A stretch of 64,000 nt of DNA, taken from assembly GCF_013409625.1 (NCBI RefSeq), contig NZ_JACCBF010000001.1:5149001-5213000 (forward strand). Direction: 5' to 3'. Positions 34,195 through 42,581 of this stretch are shown piece after piece. Numbering within the stretch: position 1 is the stretch's first letter; each line of letters opens with the position of its first letter. Below the pieces are notes generated by a model, which saw nothing but the letters and a program-made list of their open reading frames with translations, did not search any database and was not told the origin of the DNA. A program made the position numbers and the translations under genes. This DNA comes from Nocardioides kongjuensis. Its GTDB lineage: Bacteria > Actinomycetota > Actinomycetes > Propionibacteriales > Nocardioidaceae.

Positions 34195-35175
34195 GTGAGC
34201 GGTCTGAAGCGGACGACCGAGAAGAACCTGATGGTCTTCTCCGGACGAGCACACCCCGAGCTGGCCGACGAGGTCGCCCAGATCCTCGACCAGGCGCTCG
34301 TCCCGACGTCGGCGTACGAGTTCGCCAACGGCGAGATCTACGTCCGCTACGAGGAGTCCGTGCGCGGCTGCGACGCGTTCGTGATCCAGAGCCACACCAC
34401 TCCGATCAACGAGTGGATCATGGAGCACCTGATCATGGTCGACGCGCTCAAGCGCGCCTCCGCCAAGCGGATCACCGTGGTCATGCCGTTCTGGGGCTAC
34501 AGCCGGCAGGACAAGAAGCACCGCGGCCGTGAGCCGATCTCGGCCCGCCTGATGGCCGACCTGTTCAAGACCGCCGGCGCCGACCGGATCATCACCGTCG
34601 ACCTGCACGCCGACCAGCTCCAGGGCTTCTTCGACGGCCCCGTCGACCACCTGATGGCGCTGCCGATCCTCACCGACTACATCAAGGAGAAGTACGGCGA
34701 CCAGGAGCTCGCCGTCGTCTCGCCCGATGCCGGCCGGATCAAGGTCGCCGAGCGCTGGGCGGCCCGCCTGGGCGAGGTGCCGCTGGCGTTCATCCACAAG
34801 ACGCGCCGCACCGACGTCGCCAACGAGGTCGTCGCCAACCGCGTCGTCGGTGACGTCAAGGGCCGCATGTGCGTGCTGACCGACGACATGATCGACACCG
34901 GCGGCACCATCGTGAAGGCTGCCGAGGCGCTCATGGCCGACGGCGCCGCGGGCGTCATCATCGCCGCCACCCACGCGATCCTGTCCGACCCCGCGGTCGA
35001 CCGGCTGAAGAACTGCTCGGCCACCGAGGTCGTCATCACCAACACGCTGCCCGTGCCGCCCGAGAAGCAGTTCGACAAGCTCACCACGCTGTCGATCGCG
35101 CCGCTCGTCGCCCGGGCCATCCGCGAGGTGTTCGAGGACGGCTCCGTGACGTCGATGTTCGACGGACATGCCTGA
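34195..35175 (+). CDS. prs: ribose-phosphate pyrophosphokinase
   Basis: 326 residues, the usual length. YSRQDKKHRGREPISARL, metal-binding VDLHADQLQGFFDGPVDHL, the catalytic flexible loop start FIHKTRR and the PRPP site VLTDDMIDTGGTIVKAA are intact. It makes PRPP for nucleotides, His, Trp and arabinogalactan-type precursors. The GTG at 34195 has AGGGGGAG eight bases upstream; the longer frame starting at 34099 overlaps glmU and is rejected. Confidence 0.96.
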   Translation: MSGLKRTTEKNLMVFSGRAHPELADEVAQILDQALVPTSAYEFANGEIYVRYEESVRGCDAFVIQSHTTPINEWIMEHLIMVDALKRASAKRITVVMPFWGYSRQDKKHRGREPISARLMADLFKTAGADRIITVDLHADQLQGFFDGPVDHLMALPILTDYIKEKYGDQELAVVSPDAGRIKVAERWAARLGEVPLAFIHKTRRTDVANEVVANRVVGDVKGRMCVLTDDMIDTGGTIVKAAEALMADGAAGVIIAATHAILSDPAVDRLKNCSATEVVITNTLPVPPEKQFDKLTTLSIAPLVARAIREVFEDGSVTSMFDGHA

Positions 35176-35178
35176 GCC

Positions 35179-35378
35179 GTTTGGCTCGCTTCGCTCGCAT
35201 GTCGCGCCGCCTTGTGGCGCCGTTTCTTCCTCCCCCGCTCGCTCGTTCCTCGCTCGCTCCTCCGTCCAGAAAAGGCGGGCGGCGCGACGAGAATCAGCCG
35301 CACGTGATGCCTGAGCGCATCACATGCGGCTGAGTGTCTTCCGGCGCCCGACATGCGCGAGCGAAGCGAGCGCCAAAC
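35179..35378. repeat. nested inverted-repeat (MITE-like) element
   Basis: Outer arms: 35179-35204 and 35349-35378 are reverse complements except for two 2-bp gaps; both contain GCTCGCTTCGCTCGC or its complement. Inner arms: GTCGCGCCGCC (35201-35211) and GGCGGCGCGAC (35278-35288). Between inner and right outer arms a 16-bp stem with one mismatch (35294-35333, TCAGCCGCA against TGCGGCTGA at the base). It fills the gap between the convergent prs and ATPase genes. It has no coding capacity; bidirectional termination is possible. Confidence 0.75.
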
Positions 35379-35424
35379 CAACACCGCGAGTCCTTCAGCG
35401 CATCGACCCGAGGTTGCCCAGCGG

Positions 35425-36591
35425 TCAGGCGTCCTCGAGACCCCGGACGAACTGGCCGAAGCCGGGGAGCGTGAACCGCACCAGGCCGTGACCGACCGGT
35501 TCGATCACGCCCTTCTCGATCAGCCGCTCCCGGGGGACGCTGATGGCGCGCGAGTCGACACCCATGCCGGCGGCGATCGCGGCGCGCGTGACGTTGCCGT
35601 CGCCGGCGGCGGCCATGGCGGCGAGGAAGCGCTGCTCGAGGCGGGAGGCGGCGCCCCACCGTGCCCGGTGCATCGCGGCGAGCTGGTCGCGGGCGACGGG
35701 CAGGCCACGCTTGACGTGGGCGAGCGTCAGTCGGGTGCCGGTGTCGGGGTCGGCGGCGTCCCAGGTGGTGGAGCCGAGGAGCTGGAGCAGGTACGGGTAG
35801 CCGCGTGACTCGGTGACGACGGCGGCCAGGGCGCCGTCGGTCCAGGTGACGCCCTCCGCCTCGGCGGGGGCGACCAGGGCGGCGCGGGCGTCGTCGTCGG
35901 ACAGCACGTCGAGCGAGACGAAGGTGCTGCGCTCGCCGAAGGTCGCGGCCCGGGTGAGCGCCTCCGGGGTGACCGGCAGGCCGGCGGCGACGGTGGCGAG
36001 CGGGTTCTCCGTCCGCTCGCCGTCGAGGTTCTGCAGGGTGTTGAGCAGCACCGACATCTCGTCGGCCGAGGCCGTGTGGAGCTCGTCGAGGAGCAGGAAG
36101 AGGCCTGCCCCGCCATGACCGCGCACCGACGCCGCGGCGTCGTGGAGCAGTGACTCGAGCATGCCGATCGCGGCGTGCGGGGGAGCGGTCGCCGCCTCCT
36201 TGCGGGAGACCTCGGCCTGTACCTTGGCGCCGGGCAGCCCGACCTCCACGGTCAGCCGCTCGAGCTGCCCGCGCCATCGCGTGCCCGCAGGTACGGCGTC
36301 CGCCCGCTCGAGGGCACGGCCGACGCTGTGCGCGATGGCCGAGAGGACCGGCTGCTGCCGCGAGCAGGCCACCCAGGCGGTGACGAACCCCGCCTCGACG
36401 GCACCGCGCTGTGCGGCGCGCAGGAGCGAGGTCTTGCCGATGCCGCGCGGCGCGTGGAACACCATGAGCGGGCCGCCGAGCTCGCCGTACGTCGCCACCC
36501 TGGCCAGTAGGCCCTCGATGCGGCGCATCTCCACGGCGCGGCCGGCGAGGATCCGGGGGACCTGGCCGGGGGTGTAGGGATTGCTCGGCAT
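35425..36591 (-). CDS. orphan AAA ATPase with C-terminal winged helix
   Basis: 388 residues. A nucleotide-binding domain about 15-260 has Walker A FHAPRGIGKTSLL and Walker B LFLLLDELHTAS; the fold resembles AAA_16/STAND-type or Orc1-like ATPases. The end (about 310-388, LEQRFLAAMAAAGDGNVTRA, PRERLIEKGVIEPVG) looks like a winged helix. ATG 36591 has GGGAGG upstream. A perfect AT-rich palindrome lies 24 bp upstream. Such orphan ATPases occur in defence and regulatory loci; no partner is adjacent, so no function is claimed. Confidence 0.8.
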   Translation of the reverse strand: MPSNPYTPGQVPRILAGRAVEMRRIEGLLARVATYGELGGPLMVFHAPRGIGKTSLLRAAQRGAVEAGFVTAWVACSRQQPVLSAIAHSVGRALERADAVPAGTRWRGQLERLTVEVGLPGAKVQAEVSRKEAATAPPHAAIGMLESLLHDAAASVRGHGGAGLFLLLDELHTASADEMSVLLNTLQNLDGERTENPLATVAAGLPVTPEALTRAATFGERSTFVSLDVLSDDDARAALVAPAEAEGVTWTDGALAAVVTESRGYPYLLQLLGSTTWDAADPDTGTRLTLAHVKRGLPVARDQLAAMHRARWGAASRLEQRFLAAMAAAGDGNVTRAAIAAGMGVDSRAISVPRERLIEKGVIEPVGHGLVRFTLPGFGQFVRGLEDA

Positions 36592-36614
36592 GCCGCCTCC
36601 CGCGCGTGATACGT

Positions 36615-36639
36615 CTTTATACTTGGCCGAAGTATAAAG
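36615..36639. promoter_or_regulatory. AT-rich 25-bp palindrome upstream of the ATPase
   Basis: CTTTATACTT and AAGTATAAAG flank GGCCG: 10-bp perfect arms, AT-rich in a strongly GC-rich region. TATACT-like sequence in either strand could be a -10 box, so a bound protein would block the promoter. It lies between the ATPase start (36591) and the end of the marR gene (36663). Confidence 0.75.
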
Positions 36640-36662
36640 CGGTATCCCCTGGTGTCGAGGGC

Positions 36663-37103
36663 TCAGAGGTACGGGTCGGTGATCTCGCGCAGCGCTGCCA
36701 GGCTCTCCCGCAGCACGGCCATCCGGCGTGGGCCCAGGTGTGCCCGCCACTGCGCCTCGAGATGGCTCAGTGCCTCCATCGCCGCGGCGCGTGCCTGCTC
36801 GCCGCGACCGGCCACCCGGACCAGCCGGGCCCTCGCGTCGGTGGGATCCGGCACGCGCTCGACGTACCCGCCTGCCTCGAGCTGGTCGACCATGTAGCCG
36901 GCCGTCTGCTTGGTGACCTGGGCCGACTCGGCGAGCTCGGTCAGCCGGGACCCCGAGTCGGCGATCCGCGCGAACACCCGCGCCTGGGCGAGCGTCAGGT
37001 CGGCGAAGCCCTGTGCCGCGAGGTGCTCCAGCGAGGCGTTCTCGGCGTACCGGTACGGGATGAACAGCAGCAGCGGGGTGGGCAGGGGATCGGTCTCGGG
37101 CAC
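36663..37103 (-). CDS. MarR-family regulator 1
   Basis: 146 residues with a MarR winged helix (about 35-105: LTLAQARVFARIADSGSRLT, AQVTKQTAGYMVDQLEAGGY, VERVPDPTDARARLVRV). GTG 37103 with AGGAG upstream. It is a paralog of the MarR at 38532: the same VERVPDPxDARARLV and the ending LREITDPY. It is divergent from a DinB-fold gene with GTCAG-N5-CTGAC between them. Ligand unknown. Confidence 0.93.
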   Translation of the reverse strand: MPETDPLPTPLLLFIPYRYAENASLEHLAAQGFADLTLAQARVFARIADSGSRLTELAESAQVTKQTAGYMVDQLEAGGYVERVPDPTDARARLVRVAGRGEQARAAAMEALSHLEAQWRAHLGPRRMAVLRESLAALREITDPYL

Positions 37104-37123
37104 GGCCGCTCCTTGACAAGATG

Positions 37124-37138
37124 GTCAGAATTTCTGAC
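37124..37138. promoter_or_regulatory. MarR operator in divergon 1
   Basis: GTCAGAATTTCTGAC: GTCAGAA and TTCTGAC around a central T, perfect palindrome, 20 bp upstream of marR 1. Half-sites match those in divergon 2. Confidence 0.75.
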
Positions 37139-37173
37139 TATCACAGAGGCGAGACTAGCAAGCGAGGTGGCCG

Positions 37174-37797
37174 ATGGACGTCGACACGGCGTGGGGACAC
37201 ACCCACGAGCAGCGCCGCTCGCTGGCGGACCTGCTGGCCGGGCTCGACGACACGGCCTGGGCCACGCCGTCGGTCTGCCCCGGCTGGACCGTCCGCGACG
37301 TCGCCGCGCACGTGATCTCCGTGCCCCAGATGACCTGGGGACCGTTCCTCCGCGCCTGCGTTCGCGGTGGCTTCTGGGTGCCGCGGGTCGGACTGCTCGA
37401 GGGCCGCCGACGTGGGCGGGCGGAGATCCCCGCCATCCTCGAGCAGTACGAGACGTACGACGGCTCGCGCGTCTCGACTCCGTTCACGGGACACCTCGAG
37501 CCGCTGATGGACGTCCTCGTGCACGTCCAGGACATCGTCCGCCCGCTCGGCCTGCATCGTGACGCGCCGCCGGAGGCGTCGGCGGCCGCCGCGGACACGG
37601 CGCTGCGGCTCGGTCTCTTCTTCGGTCGGCCCCGACTCGGCGGAGTCCGGATGGTCGCGATCGACGTCCCGTGGAGCCACGGACAGGGGGCTGAGGTGCG
37701 TGCACCGATGCTGGAGCTGCTGCTCCTGTGCACGGGTCGGGCGGCGGACGGCGCGCTGGTCGAGGGGGACGGCCGGTCGCTGGTCCGGCTGGCCTGA
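37174..37797 (+). CDS. mycothiol-dependent maleylpyruvate isomerase-like (DinB-fold) protein 1
   Basis: 207 residues of the TIGR03083/DinB-fold family. Signature SVCPGWTVRDVAAHVISVPQ carries one metal His; the second metal region is EPLMDVLVHVQDIVRPLGL with His residues. Actinobacterial members use mycothiol as cofactor or have unknown thiol-linked reactions. GAGGTGG precedes the ATG. It is divergent from marR 1 and convergent with its own paralog at 37815. Confidence 0.87.
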   Translation: MDVDTAWGHTHEQRRSLADLLAGLDDTAWATPSVCPGWTVRDVAAHVISVPQMTWGPFLRACVRGGFWVPRVGLLEGRRRGRAEIPAILEQYETYDGSRVSTPFTGHLEPLMDVLVHVQDIVRPLGLHRDAPPEASAAAADTALRLGLFFGRPRLGGVRMVAIDVPWSHGQGAEVRAPMLELLLLCTGRAADGALVEGDGRSLVRLA

Positions 37798-37814
37798 TCG
37801 CACTCGCCCGAGCC

Positions 37815-38450
37815 TCAGTGGCGCCCGGCGACCGCCGCGAGTCCGTCGCCGCTCACCAGGTCGGGGTCGGGTGCCCGGCCGGAGGCGAGCATGAGCAGCT
37901 CCTGGATCGGGCCCGTGATCGTGGGCCCCTTGCCGCGGTCCCAGTCGATGTCGGTGGCGACCATCCGCACGCTGCGGACGAGCCTGCCGGAGCCCATCAG
38001 GAACGCGAGGCGCCGTACCCGGTCCGCGGCGACGGCCGCCGCCTCCGGAGCCATCGTGCGTCGTATGCCGAGGGGCCGGGCGATGTCCTGGTGGTGGAGG
38101 AGGGCGTCGATGAGCGGTTCGACCGAGGTGGTGGTCGGGACGTGGTGGGTGCTGGTCGCGAACCGCTCGAAGTCGCCGAGGATGCTCTCCCGGGTCTCGC
38201 GGGCGCCGAGCCGCTTCACCTCGCGGTAGATCATCGCGTTGTAGCCGCGGCCGAGGTTGCGCACGGTCATGCCGGGCATCTGGGCCCAGCCGATCTGAGG
38301 CGTGGAGATGACGTGGGCCGCGACGTCGTGGACGGTCCACCCCGGGCAGAGCGTGTCGTGCGCCCAGTCCGCAGGGTCGAGGTCGGCCAGGGTGGCGGCC
38401 AGCGCGGCGCGCTCGGCGTGGATGTGCGCCCAGATCGTGGCCTTGTCCAT
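37815..38450 (-). CDS. mycothiol-dependent maleylpyruvate isomerase-like (DinB-fold) protein 2
   Basis: 211 residues, paralog of the facing gene: LCPGWTVHDVAAHVISTPQ and EPLIDALLHHQDIARPLGI. The metal His residues (AAHV, LLHHQDI) are retained. AAGGGGAG precedes ATG 38450. Divergent from marR 2 across two operators. The two genes end 17 bases apart, forming the centre of a mirror-image four-gene block. Confidence 0.87.
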   Translation of the reverse strand: MDKATIWAHIHAERAALAATLADLDPADWAHDTLCPGWTVHDVAAHVISTPQIGWAQMPGMTVRNLGRGYNAMIYREVKRLGARETRESILGDFERFATSTHHVPTTTSVEPLIDALLHHQDIARPLGIRRTMAPEAAAVAADRVRRLAFLMGSGRLVRSVRMVATDIDWDRGKGPTITGPIQELLMLASGRAPDPDLVSGDGLAAVAGRH

Positions 38451-38464
38451 GTCGACTCCCCTTG

Positions 38465-38501
38465 GTCAGTCTCCCTGACTGATATGGTCAGTCTGCCTGA
38501 C
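38465..38501. promoter_or_regulatory. tandem MarR operators in divergon 2
   Basis: Two copies of GTCAG-N5-CTGAC: 38465-38479 (centre TCTCC) and 38487-38501 (centre TCTGC), 22 bp apart centre to centre, two helical turns, allowing binding on one face. The same motif occurs once in divergon 1 at 37124. Confidence 0.8.
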
Positions 38502-38531
38502 CAGTTCGTCAAGACCCAGGAGGCTGCTGCG

Positions 38532-38963
38532 ATGCCCGAGCCGCACCCGGCCCTGCTGATGTTCATCGGCGCGCGGTACGTCGAGCAGCGGGTCGCCGAC
38601 GCCGTCGTCGCGGCCGGCTACACGGACCTGACGCCCGCCATGGGCAGGGTCGCCGCGCGGTTGAGCGAGGACGGGATCCGGGTCACCGAGCTGGCCGAGC
38701 AGGCGCGGATCACCAAGCAGAGCGCGAGCGTGCTGGTCGACCAGCTCGAGCGCGGGGCGTACGTCGAACGGGTGCCGGACCCCGCCGACGCCCGGGCCCG
38801 GCTCGTGGTGATCGCGCCGCGGGGACGCGAGGTGCAGCGGGTCGCGCGCCGTGAGGAGCGGGCGATCGCGCGGGAGTGGACCCGTCACCTCGGGGCCGAG
38901 CGGATGGCGGCGCTCCAGGCGGCGCTGAGCGACCTGCGGGAGATCACCGACCCGTACCGGTGA
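38532..38963 (+). CDS. MarR-family regulator 2
   Basis: 143 residues. MarR winged helix about 30-100 (LTPAMGRVAARLSEDGIRVT, ARITKQSASVLVDQLERGAY). ATG 38532 has AGGAGG eight bases upstream and aligns with the start of MarR 1; an earlier in-frame ATG (38484) lies inside the operator and is rejected. It should repress the divergent DinB-fold gene and itself. Confidence 0.93.
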   Translation: MPEPHPALLMFIGARYVEQRVADAVVAAGYTDLTPAMGRVAARLSEDGIRVTELAEQARITKQSASVLVDQLERGAYVERVPDPADARARLVVIAPRGREVQRVARREERAIAREWTRHLGAERMAALQAALSDLREITDPYR

Positions 38964-38991
38964 CGATTTCGCGTCGCCCCACCGTCCCGAG

Positions 38992-39115
38992 TAGTCTTCT
39001 GCGGTTGCCTCGGCGAGGGAGCTCCCGCTTCTGTGACTCCGTGATCGACTGGGCCGGTCCGTCTTCATGACGCCGCGCGCCCCGCCGGTCACCGGGTGAG
39101 GGAAGCGCGGCGTTT
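38992..39115 (+). promoter_or_regulatory. rplY leader with attenuator-like hairpin
   Basis: A -10-like TAGTCT (38992-38997) would give a 5' leader of about 160 bases. It contains a self-complementary GGGAGCTCCC (39017-39026) and, at 39071-39112, CGCCGCGC pairing with GCGCGGCG around an inner CCGG-rich stem, followed by TTTCTCGT. This looks like a terminator about 50 bases before rplY, fitting ribosomal-protein autoregulation. The 202-bp gap has no gene. Confidence 0.5.
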
Positions 39116-39165
39116 CTCGTCTCCGAGCGCAGCCGCCCATCAGCACTGACGATCAGGAGATCCCC

Positions 39166-39810
39166 ATGAGCAGCGAGAAGATCCAGGCCGAGGTCCGCAC
39201 CGAGTTCGGCAAGGGTGCCGCCCGCCGCATCCGTCGCGACAACAAGATCCCCGCTGTCGTCTACGGCCACGGCAACGAGCCGGTCCACCTGACCCTCCCG
39301 GGCCACGACACGATGATGGCGATCAAGCACGGCGGCGCGAACGCCGTCCTCGAGCTCGAGTTCGACGGCCAGTCGCAGCTCGCCCTCACCAAGCAGGTCC
39401 AGGTCGACCCGGTCCGCCGCGTCCTCGAGCACGTCGACTTCGTCGCCGTGAAGCGTGGCGAGAAGGTCACCGTCGACGTCCCCGTGCACGTCGTGGGCGA
39501 CGCTGCCGCCGAGACCCTCGTCGTCACCGAGAACGCGACCATCCAGGTCGAGGCCGAGGCCACCCACATCCCCGAGCAGTTCGAGGTCAGCATCGAGGGC
39601 GCCGAGGCCGGCACCCAGATCCTCGCCAGCCAGGTCGAGCTGCCCAAGGGCGTCACCCTGCTGACCGAGGCCGACACCCTCGTCGTCAACGTGACCGCCG
39701 CGCAGACCGCCGAGCAGGCCGAGGCCGCGCTCGAGGAGGCCGAGGCCGAGGCCGGTATCGAGAAGGACGAGCCCGCCGCCGAGGCTGCTGAGGCCGGCGA
39801 CAGCGAGTGA
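39166..39810 (+). CDS. rplY: 50S ribosomal protein L25 (CTC form)
   Basis: 214 residues: the 5S rRNA-binding L25 domain about 1-95 ([20 protein letters not shown]) and the TL5/CTC beta domain about 96-185, then an acidic Ala/Glu tail. The long form is usual in actinobacteria. CAGGAG precedes the ATG. GTGA overlap with a long pth frame is possible, but pth more likely starts at 39906. Confidence 0.96.
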   Translation: MSSEKIQAEVRTEFGKGAARRIRRDNKIPAVVYGHGNEPVHLTLPGHDTMMAIKHGGANAVLELEFDGQSQLALTKQVQVDPVRRVLEHVDFVAVKRGEKVTVDVPVHVVGDAAAETLVVTENATIQVEAEATHIPEQFEVSIEGAEAGTQILASQVELPKGVTLLTEADTLVVNVTAAQTAEQAEAALEEAEAEAGIEKDEPAAEAAEAGDSE

Positions 39811-39905
39811 TCACCAGCCGGCTCAGGTGGTTCCTGGGCCGACTGATCTCCCCGGCGCGGACGCTCGCGCCGGGGAGCACTGCCGCACCCGACGAGGAGA
39901 CCTTC

Positions 39906-40508
39906 GTGGCTGACGCGAACAGCGCCGACGTCTGGCTCGTCGTCGGGCTCGGCAACCCCGGCCCGTCGTACGCCGGGCACCGGCACAACATCGGCTACCT
40001 GGTGGTCGACGAGCTCGCCCGCCGGATGGGCAGCGGCTTCCGCGCCCACAAGAGCGGCCGCGCCGACGTGGTCGAGGGCCGGCTCGGCGCCCCGGGTGCC
40101 GCCAGCCCCCGCGTGGTGCTGGCCAAGTCCCGCTCGTACATGAACGAGTCGGGCGGCCCGGTCAAGGCGCTCGCCACCTTCTACAAGGTGCCCGCCGACC
40201 GGGTCATCGCGATCCACGACGAGCTCGACATCGACTTCGGCACGCTGCGCATCAAGAAGGGCGGCGGCGACAACGGCCACAACGGCCTCAAGTCGATGCG
40301 CTCCTCGCTGGGCACCGGCGACTTCTACCGGGTCCGGGCCGGCATCGGCCGCCCGCCGGGTCGCCAGGAGGTCGCCGACTTCGTGCTCTCCAACTACGGC
40401 ACCGTGGAGCGCAAGGAGCTGCCGTTCCAGATCGACTCGGCCGCCGACGCCGTCGAGTCGCTCATCGCCGACGGGCTCGAGAAGACCCAGTCCCGGTTCA
40501 ACAGCTGA
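39906..40508 (+). CDS. pth: peptidyl-tRNA hydrolase
   Basis: 200 residues from GTG 39906, which has GAGGAG five bases upstream; starting at 39807 would add a 33-residue tail not typical of the family. [20 protein letters not shown] holds the catalytic His, [13 protein letters not shown] and [19 protein letters not shown] are intact, with GHNGLKSM following. It frees tRNA from stalled peptidyl-tRNA. Co-transcription with rplY is likely. Confidence 0.96.
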   Translation: MADANSADVWLVVGLGNPGPSYAGHRHNIGYLVVDELARRMGSGFRAHKSGRADVVEGRLGAPGAASPRVVLAKSRSYMNESGGPVKALATFYKVPADRVIAIHDELDIDFGTLRIKKGGGDNGHNGLKSMRSSLGTGDFYRVRAGIGRPPGRQEVADFVLSNYGTVERKELPFQIDSAADAVESLIADGLEKTQSRFNS

Positions 40509-40560
40509 GCTGCCGCGCGGCATCAACGGGACAGGACGCCGCGGGTCGACGACGGGCCAC

Positions 40561-40566
40561 TACGCT
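40561..40566 (+). promoter_or_regulatory. -10 box of cysQ
   Basis: TACGCT, six bases before GTG 40573. Confidence 0.6.
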
Positions 40567-40572
40567 GGCCGC

Positions 40573-41364
40573 GTGACTTTCGAGCCCGGAACCCCCGCCC
40601 CCGAGGTCGTCGCCGACGACCACCGCCTCGCTGCCTGGCTGGCCGAGGAGGCCGGCCGCCGCCTGCTGGAGGTGCGCACCGAGGGCCTGGAGGGCAAGGA
40701 GCTCAAGGACGCCGGAGACCGCGCGGCGCACGTGCTGCTGATGGACCTGCTGGCGACCTACCGCCCCGACGACGCGGTCCTCTCCGAGGAGGCGCTGGAG
40801 AGCGCGGCCGACAAGGACGCCCGGCTGACCGCCGCCAAGGTCTGGATCGTCGACCCGCTCGACGGCACCCGCGAGTTCTCCGAGCCGCCGCGCGACGACT
40901 GGGCCGTGCACGTCGCCCTCTGGCAGGACGGCCGGCTGGTCGCCGGCGCCGTCGCGCAGCCCGCCCTGGGCGAGACCTTCAACACCGGCACCCCGCCGGT
41001 CGTCCCGGCCCGCACCTCGCAGCGCCCGCGCATCGCCGTCTCCCGCACCCGCCCGCCGGCCTTCGTCGAGGCGCTCGCCAAGGAGCTGGACGCCGAGCTG
41101 GTCCCGATGGGCTCGGCCGGCGTGAAGATGATGTCGGTCGTGCGCGACGTCGCCGATGCCTACGTGCACGCGGGCGGCCAGTACGAGTGGGACTCGGCCG
41201 CGCCGGTCGCGGTCGCACGCGCCGCGGGCCTGTTCACCTCGCGCGTGGACGGCAGCGAGCTGGTCTACAACCAGGCCGACGTCTACCTGCCCGACGTGAT
41301 CGTGTGCCGTCCCGAGCTGTCCGAGCAGATCCTCGCCTTCATCAAGGCGAACGGCACCGACTGA
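40573..41364 (+). CDS. cysQ: 3'(2'),5'-bisphosphate nucleotidase CysQ
   Basis: 263 residues of the inositol-monophosphatase superfamily. Metal motifs: LSEEALE, WIVDPLDGTREFSEPP and YEWDSAAPVAVARAAG. This set, and the REF after DGT, favour PAP/PAPS phosphatase over inositol phosphatase. It removes PAP formed in sulfate assimilation. Leaderless GTG. A membrane protein gene starts nine bases after the stop. Confidence 0.88.
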   Translation: MTFEPGTPAPEVVADDHRLAAWLAEEAGRRLLEVRTEGLEGKELKDAGDRAAHVLLMDLLATYRPDDAVLSEEALESAADKDARLTAAKVWIVDPLDGTREFSEPPRDDWAVHVALWQDGRLVAGAVAQPALGETFNTGTPPVVPARTSQRPRIAVSRTRPPAFVEALAKELDAELVPMGSAGVKMMSVVRDVADAYVHAGGQYEWDSAAPVAVARAAGLFTSRVDGSELVYNQADVYLPDVIVCRPELSEQILAFIKANGTD

Positions 41365-41373
41365 CGCCACGGC

Positions 41374-42132
41374 ATGGCTGAGGAAGGCACCGAGGAGCGC
41401 ACGCCGCGGATCGACTGGCCCGCGACGTTCGCCGGCGCGGGCGCGGCCGTCACGGTCGCCGTCCTGCTGTCCACCCTCGGCGCCGCCGGGACCCTGATCG
41501 GCGCGGCCCTCGGCAGCGTGATCGCGACGGTCAGCACCGCGCTGTACAAGCAGGGCATCGAGTCCAGCCGCCGGCGCGTGGCCGAGGTGCAGGCTGCGGC
41601 GCTGCAGCGCGAGGCGGCCCGGGCGCACCGTCACGTCGAGGCGTCCGAGGTCACCCGGGTCACCGAGGCTGCCGGGGCCGCCGAGGCCGGGGACGACGAC
41701 GCGGTCGCCCCGCTCGCCGCCGGCGGTCGTTGGACGGCGCTGCCGTGGAAGCGGCTCGCGATGCTCGCCGCCATCGTCTTCGTCCTGACGCTGGTGGTGA
41801 TCAGCGCCGTCGAGCTGATCGCCGGCAGGAGTGTCTCCACGATCACCGGCGGGACCGACGGCAAGGACCGGACCTCGATCGGCGGGGTGTTCGGCGACGG
41901 CGGCGGCAAGGGCACCGACAAGCACCAGCAGCAGGAGCTGCCGGCCGAGGAGACCCCGACGCCGACGCCCAGCCCGACGGAGTCCGACACCGCCACGGTC
42001 CTGCCCACCGAGCCGACCGGTCCTGCGACCCCGACCGAGGTCCCGACCGATACCGCGACGCCGACCGAGACGCTCGCGCCGACCCCGGCGCCCTCCGCGA
42101 CGCCCAGTCCCTCGGCGACGGTCACTCCCTGA
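41374..42132 (+). CDS. membrane protein with Pro/Thr-rich tail
   Basis: 252 residues. Two hydrophobic regions (about 16-50 and 128-150) around a charged helical section (about 55-110, RRRVAEVQAAALQREAARAH); the last 60 residues are Pro/Thr/Ser repeats (TPTPTPSPTESDT), probably wall-spanning. I do not recognise a family. It is likely co-transcribed with cysQ, but no functional link is evident. Confidence 0.75.
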   Translation: MAEEGTEERTPRIDWPATFAGAGAAVTVAVLLSTLGAAGTLIGAALGSVIATVSTALYKQGIESSRRRVAEVQAAALQREAARAHRHVEASEVTRVTEAAGAAEAGDDDAVAPLAAGGRWTALPWKRLAMLAAIVFVLTLVVISAVELIAGRSVSTITGGTDGKDRTSIGGVFGDGGGKGTDKHQQQELPAEETPTPTPSPTESDTATVLPTEPTGPATPTEVPTDTATPTETLAPTPAPSATPSPSATVTP

Positions 42133-42179
42133 CGCGAAACCCGGTTGCCCGGGCGTGCGGTCCCGGCAAGGGTGGGTGC

Positions 42180-42575
42180 GTGACGTCGTACATCTCGCAC
42201 ACCACCGTCGACTGCGCCAACGCCTACGAGCTCTCGGAGTGGTGGAAGCCGGTCCTCGGCTACACCGACCTGCCCGGCGACCCGAACCTGCCGGGCCACG
42301 AGGAGTGCATGATCATCGACCCCGACACCGGTCACCAGGTGCTGTTCATCGAGGTCCCCGACCGCAAGGTCGGCAAGAACCGCGTGCACTTCGACCTGCG
42401 CCCGCGCACCGGCAGCCGGGACGAGGAGATCGAGCGGCTGCTGGCGTACGGCGCCGTGCAGGTCGCCGACCACCGCGGCATCCACGGCCCCGGCAGCGGC
42501 TGGGTCACCTTCGCCGACCCGGAGGGCAACGAGTTCTGCGTGGTCCGCTCGCAGGGCGAGCTCGCGGGCTCCTGA
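42180..42575 (+). CDS. VOC-family (glyoxalase-like) protein
   Basis: 131 residues: paired beta-alpha-beta-beta-beta units (SHTTVDCANAYELSEWWKPV at the start; WVTFADPEGNEFCVVRS at the end). Metal-site-type residues are present as His (HTTVDC, VHFDLR) and Glu (NEFCVV). The chemistry cannot be inferred. GTG 42180 preserves the first strand and has AAGGG upstream. Confidence 0.83.
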   Translation: MTSYISHTTVDCANAYELSEWWKPVLGYTDLPGDPNLPGHEECMIIDPDTGHQVLFIEVPDRKVGKNRVHFDLRPRTGSRDEEIERLLAYGAVQVADHRGIHGPGSGWVTFADPEGNEFCVVRSQGELAGS

Positions 42576-42581
42576 GAGCCC

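Noticed and set aside
38484..38531. ATG 38484 as start of marR2
   Set aside because: It lies inside an operator, has no ribosome site, and the protein aligns with marR1 from ATG 38532.
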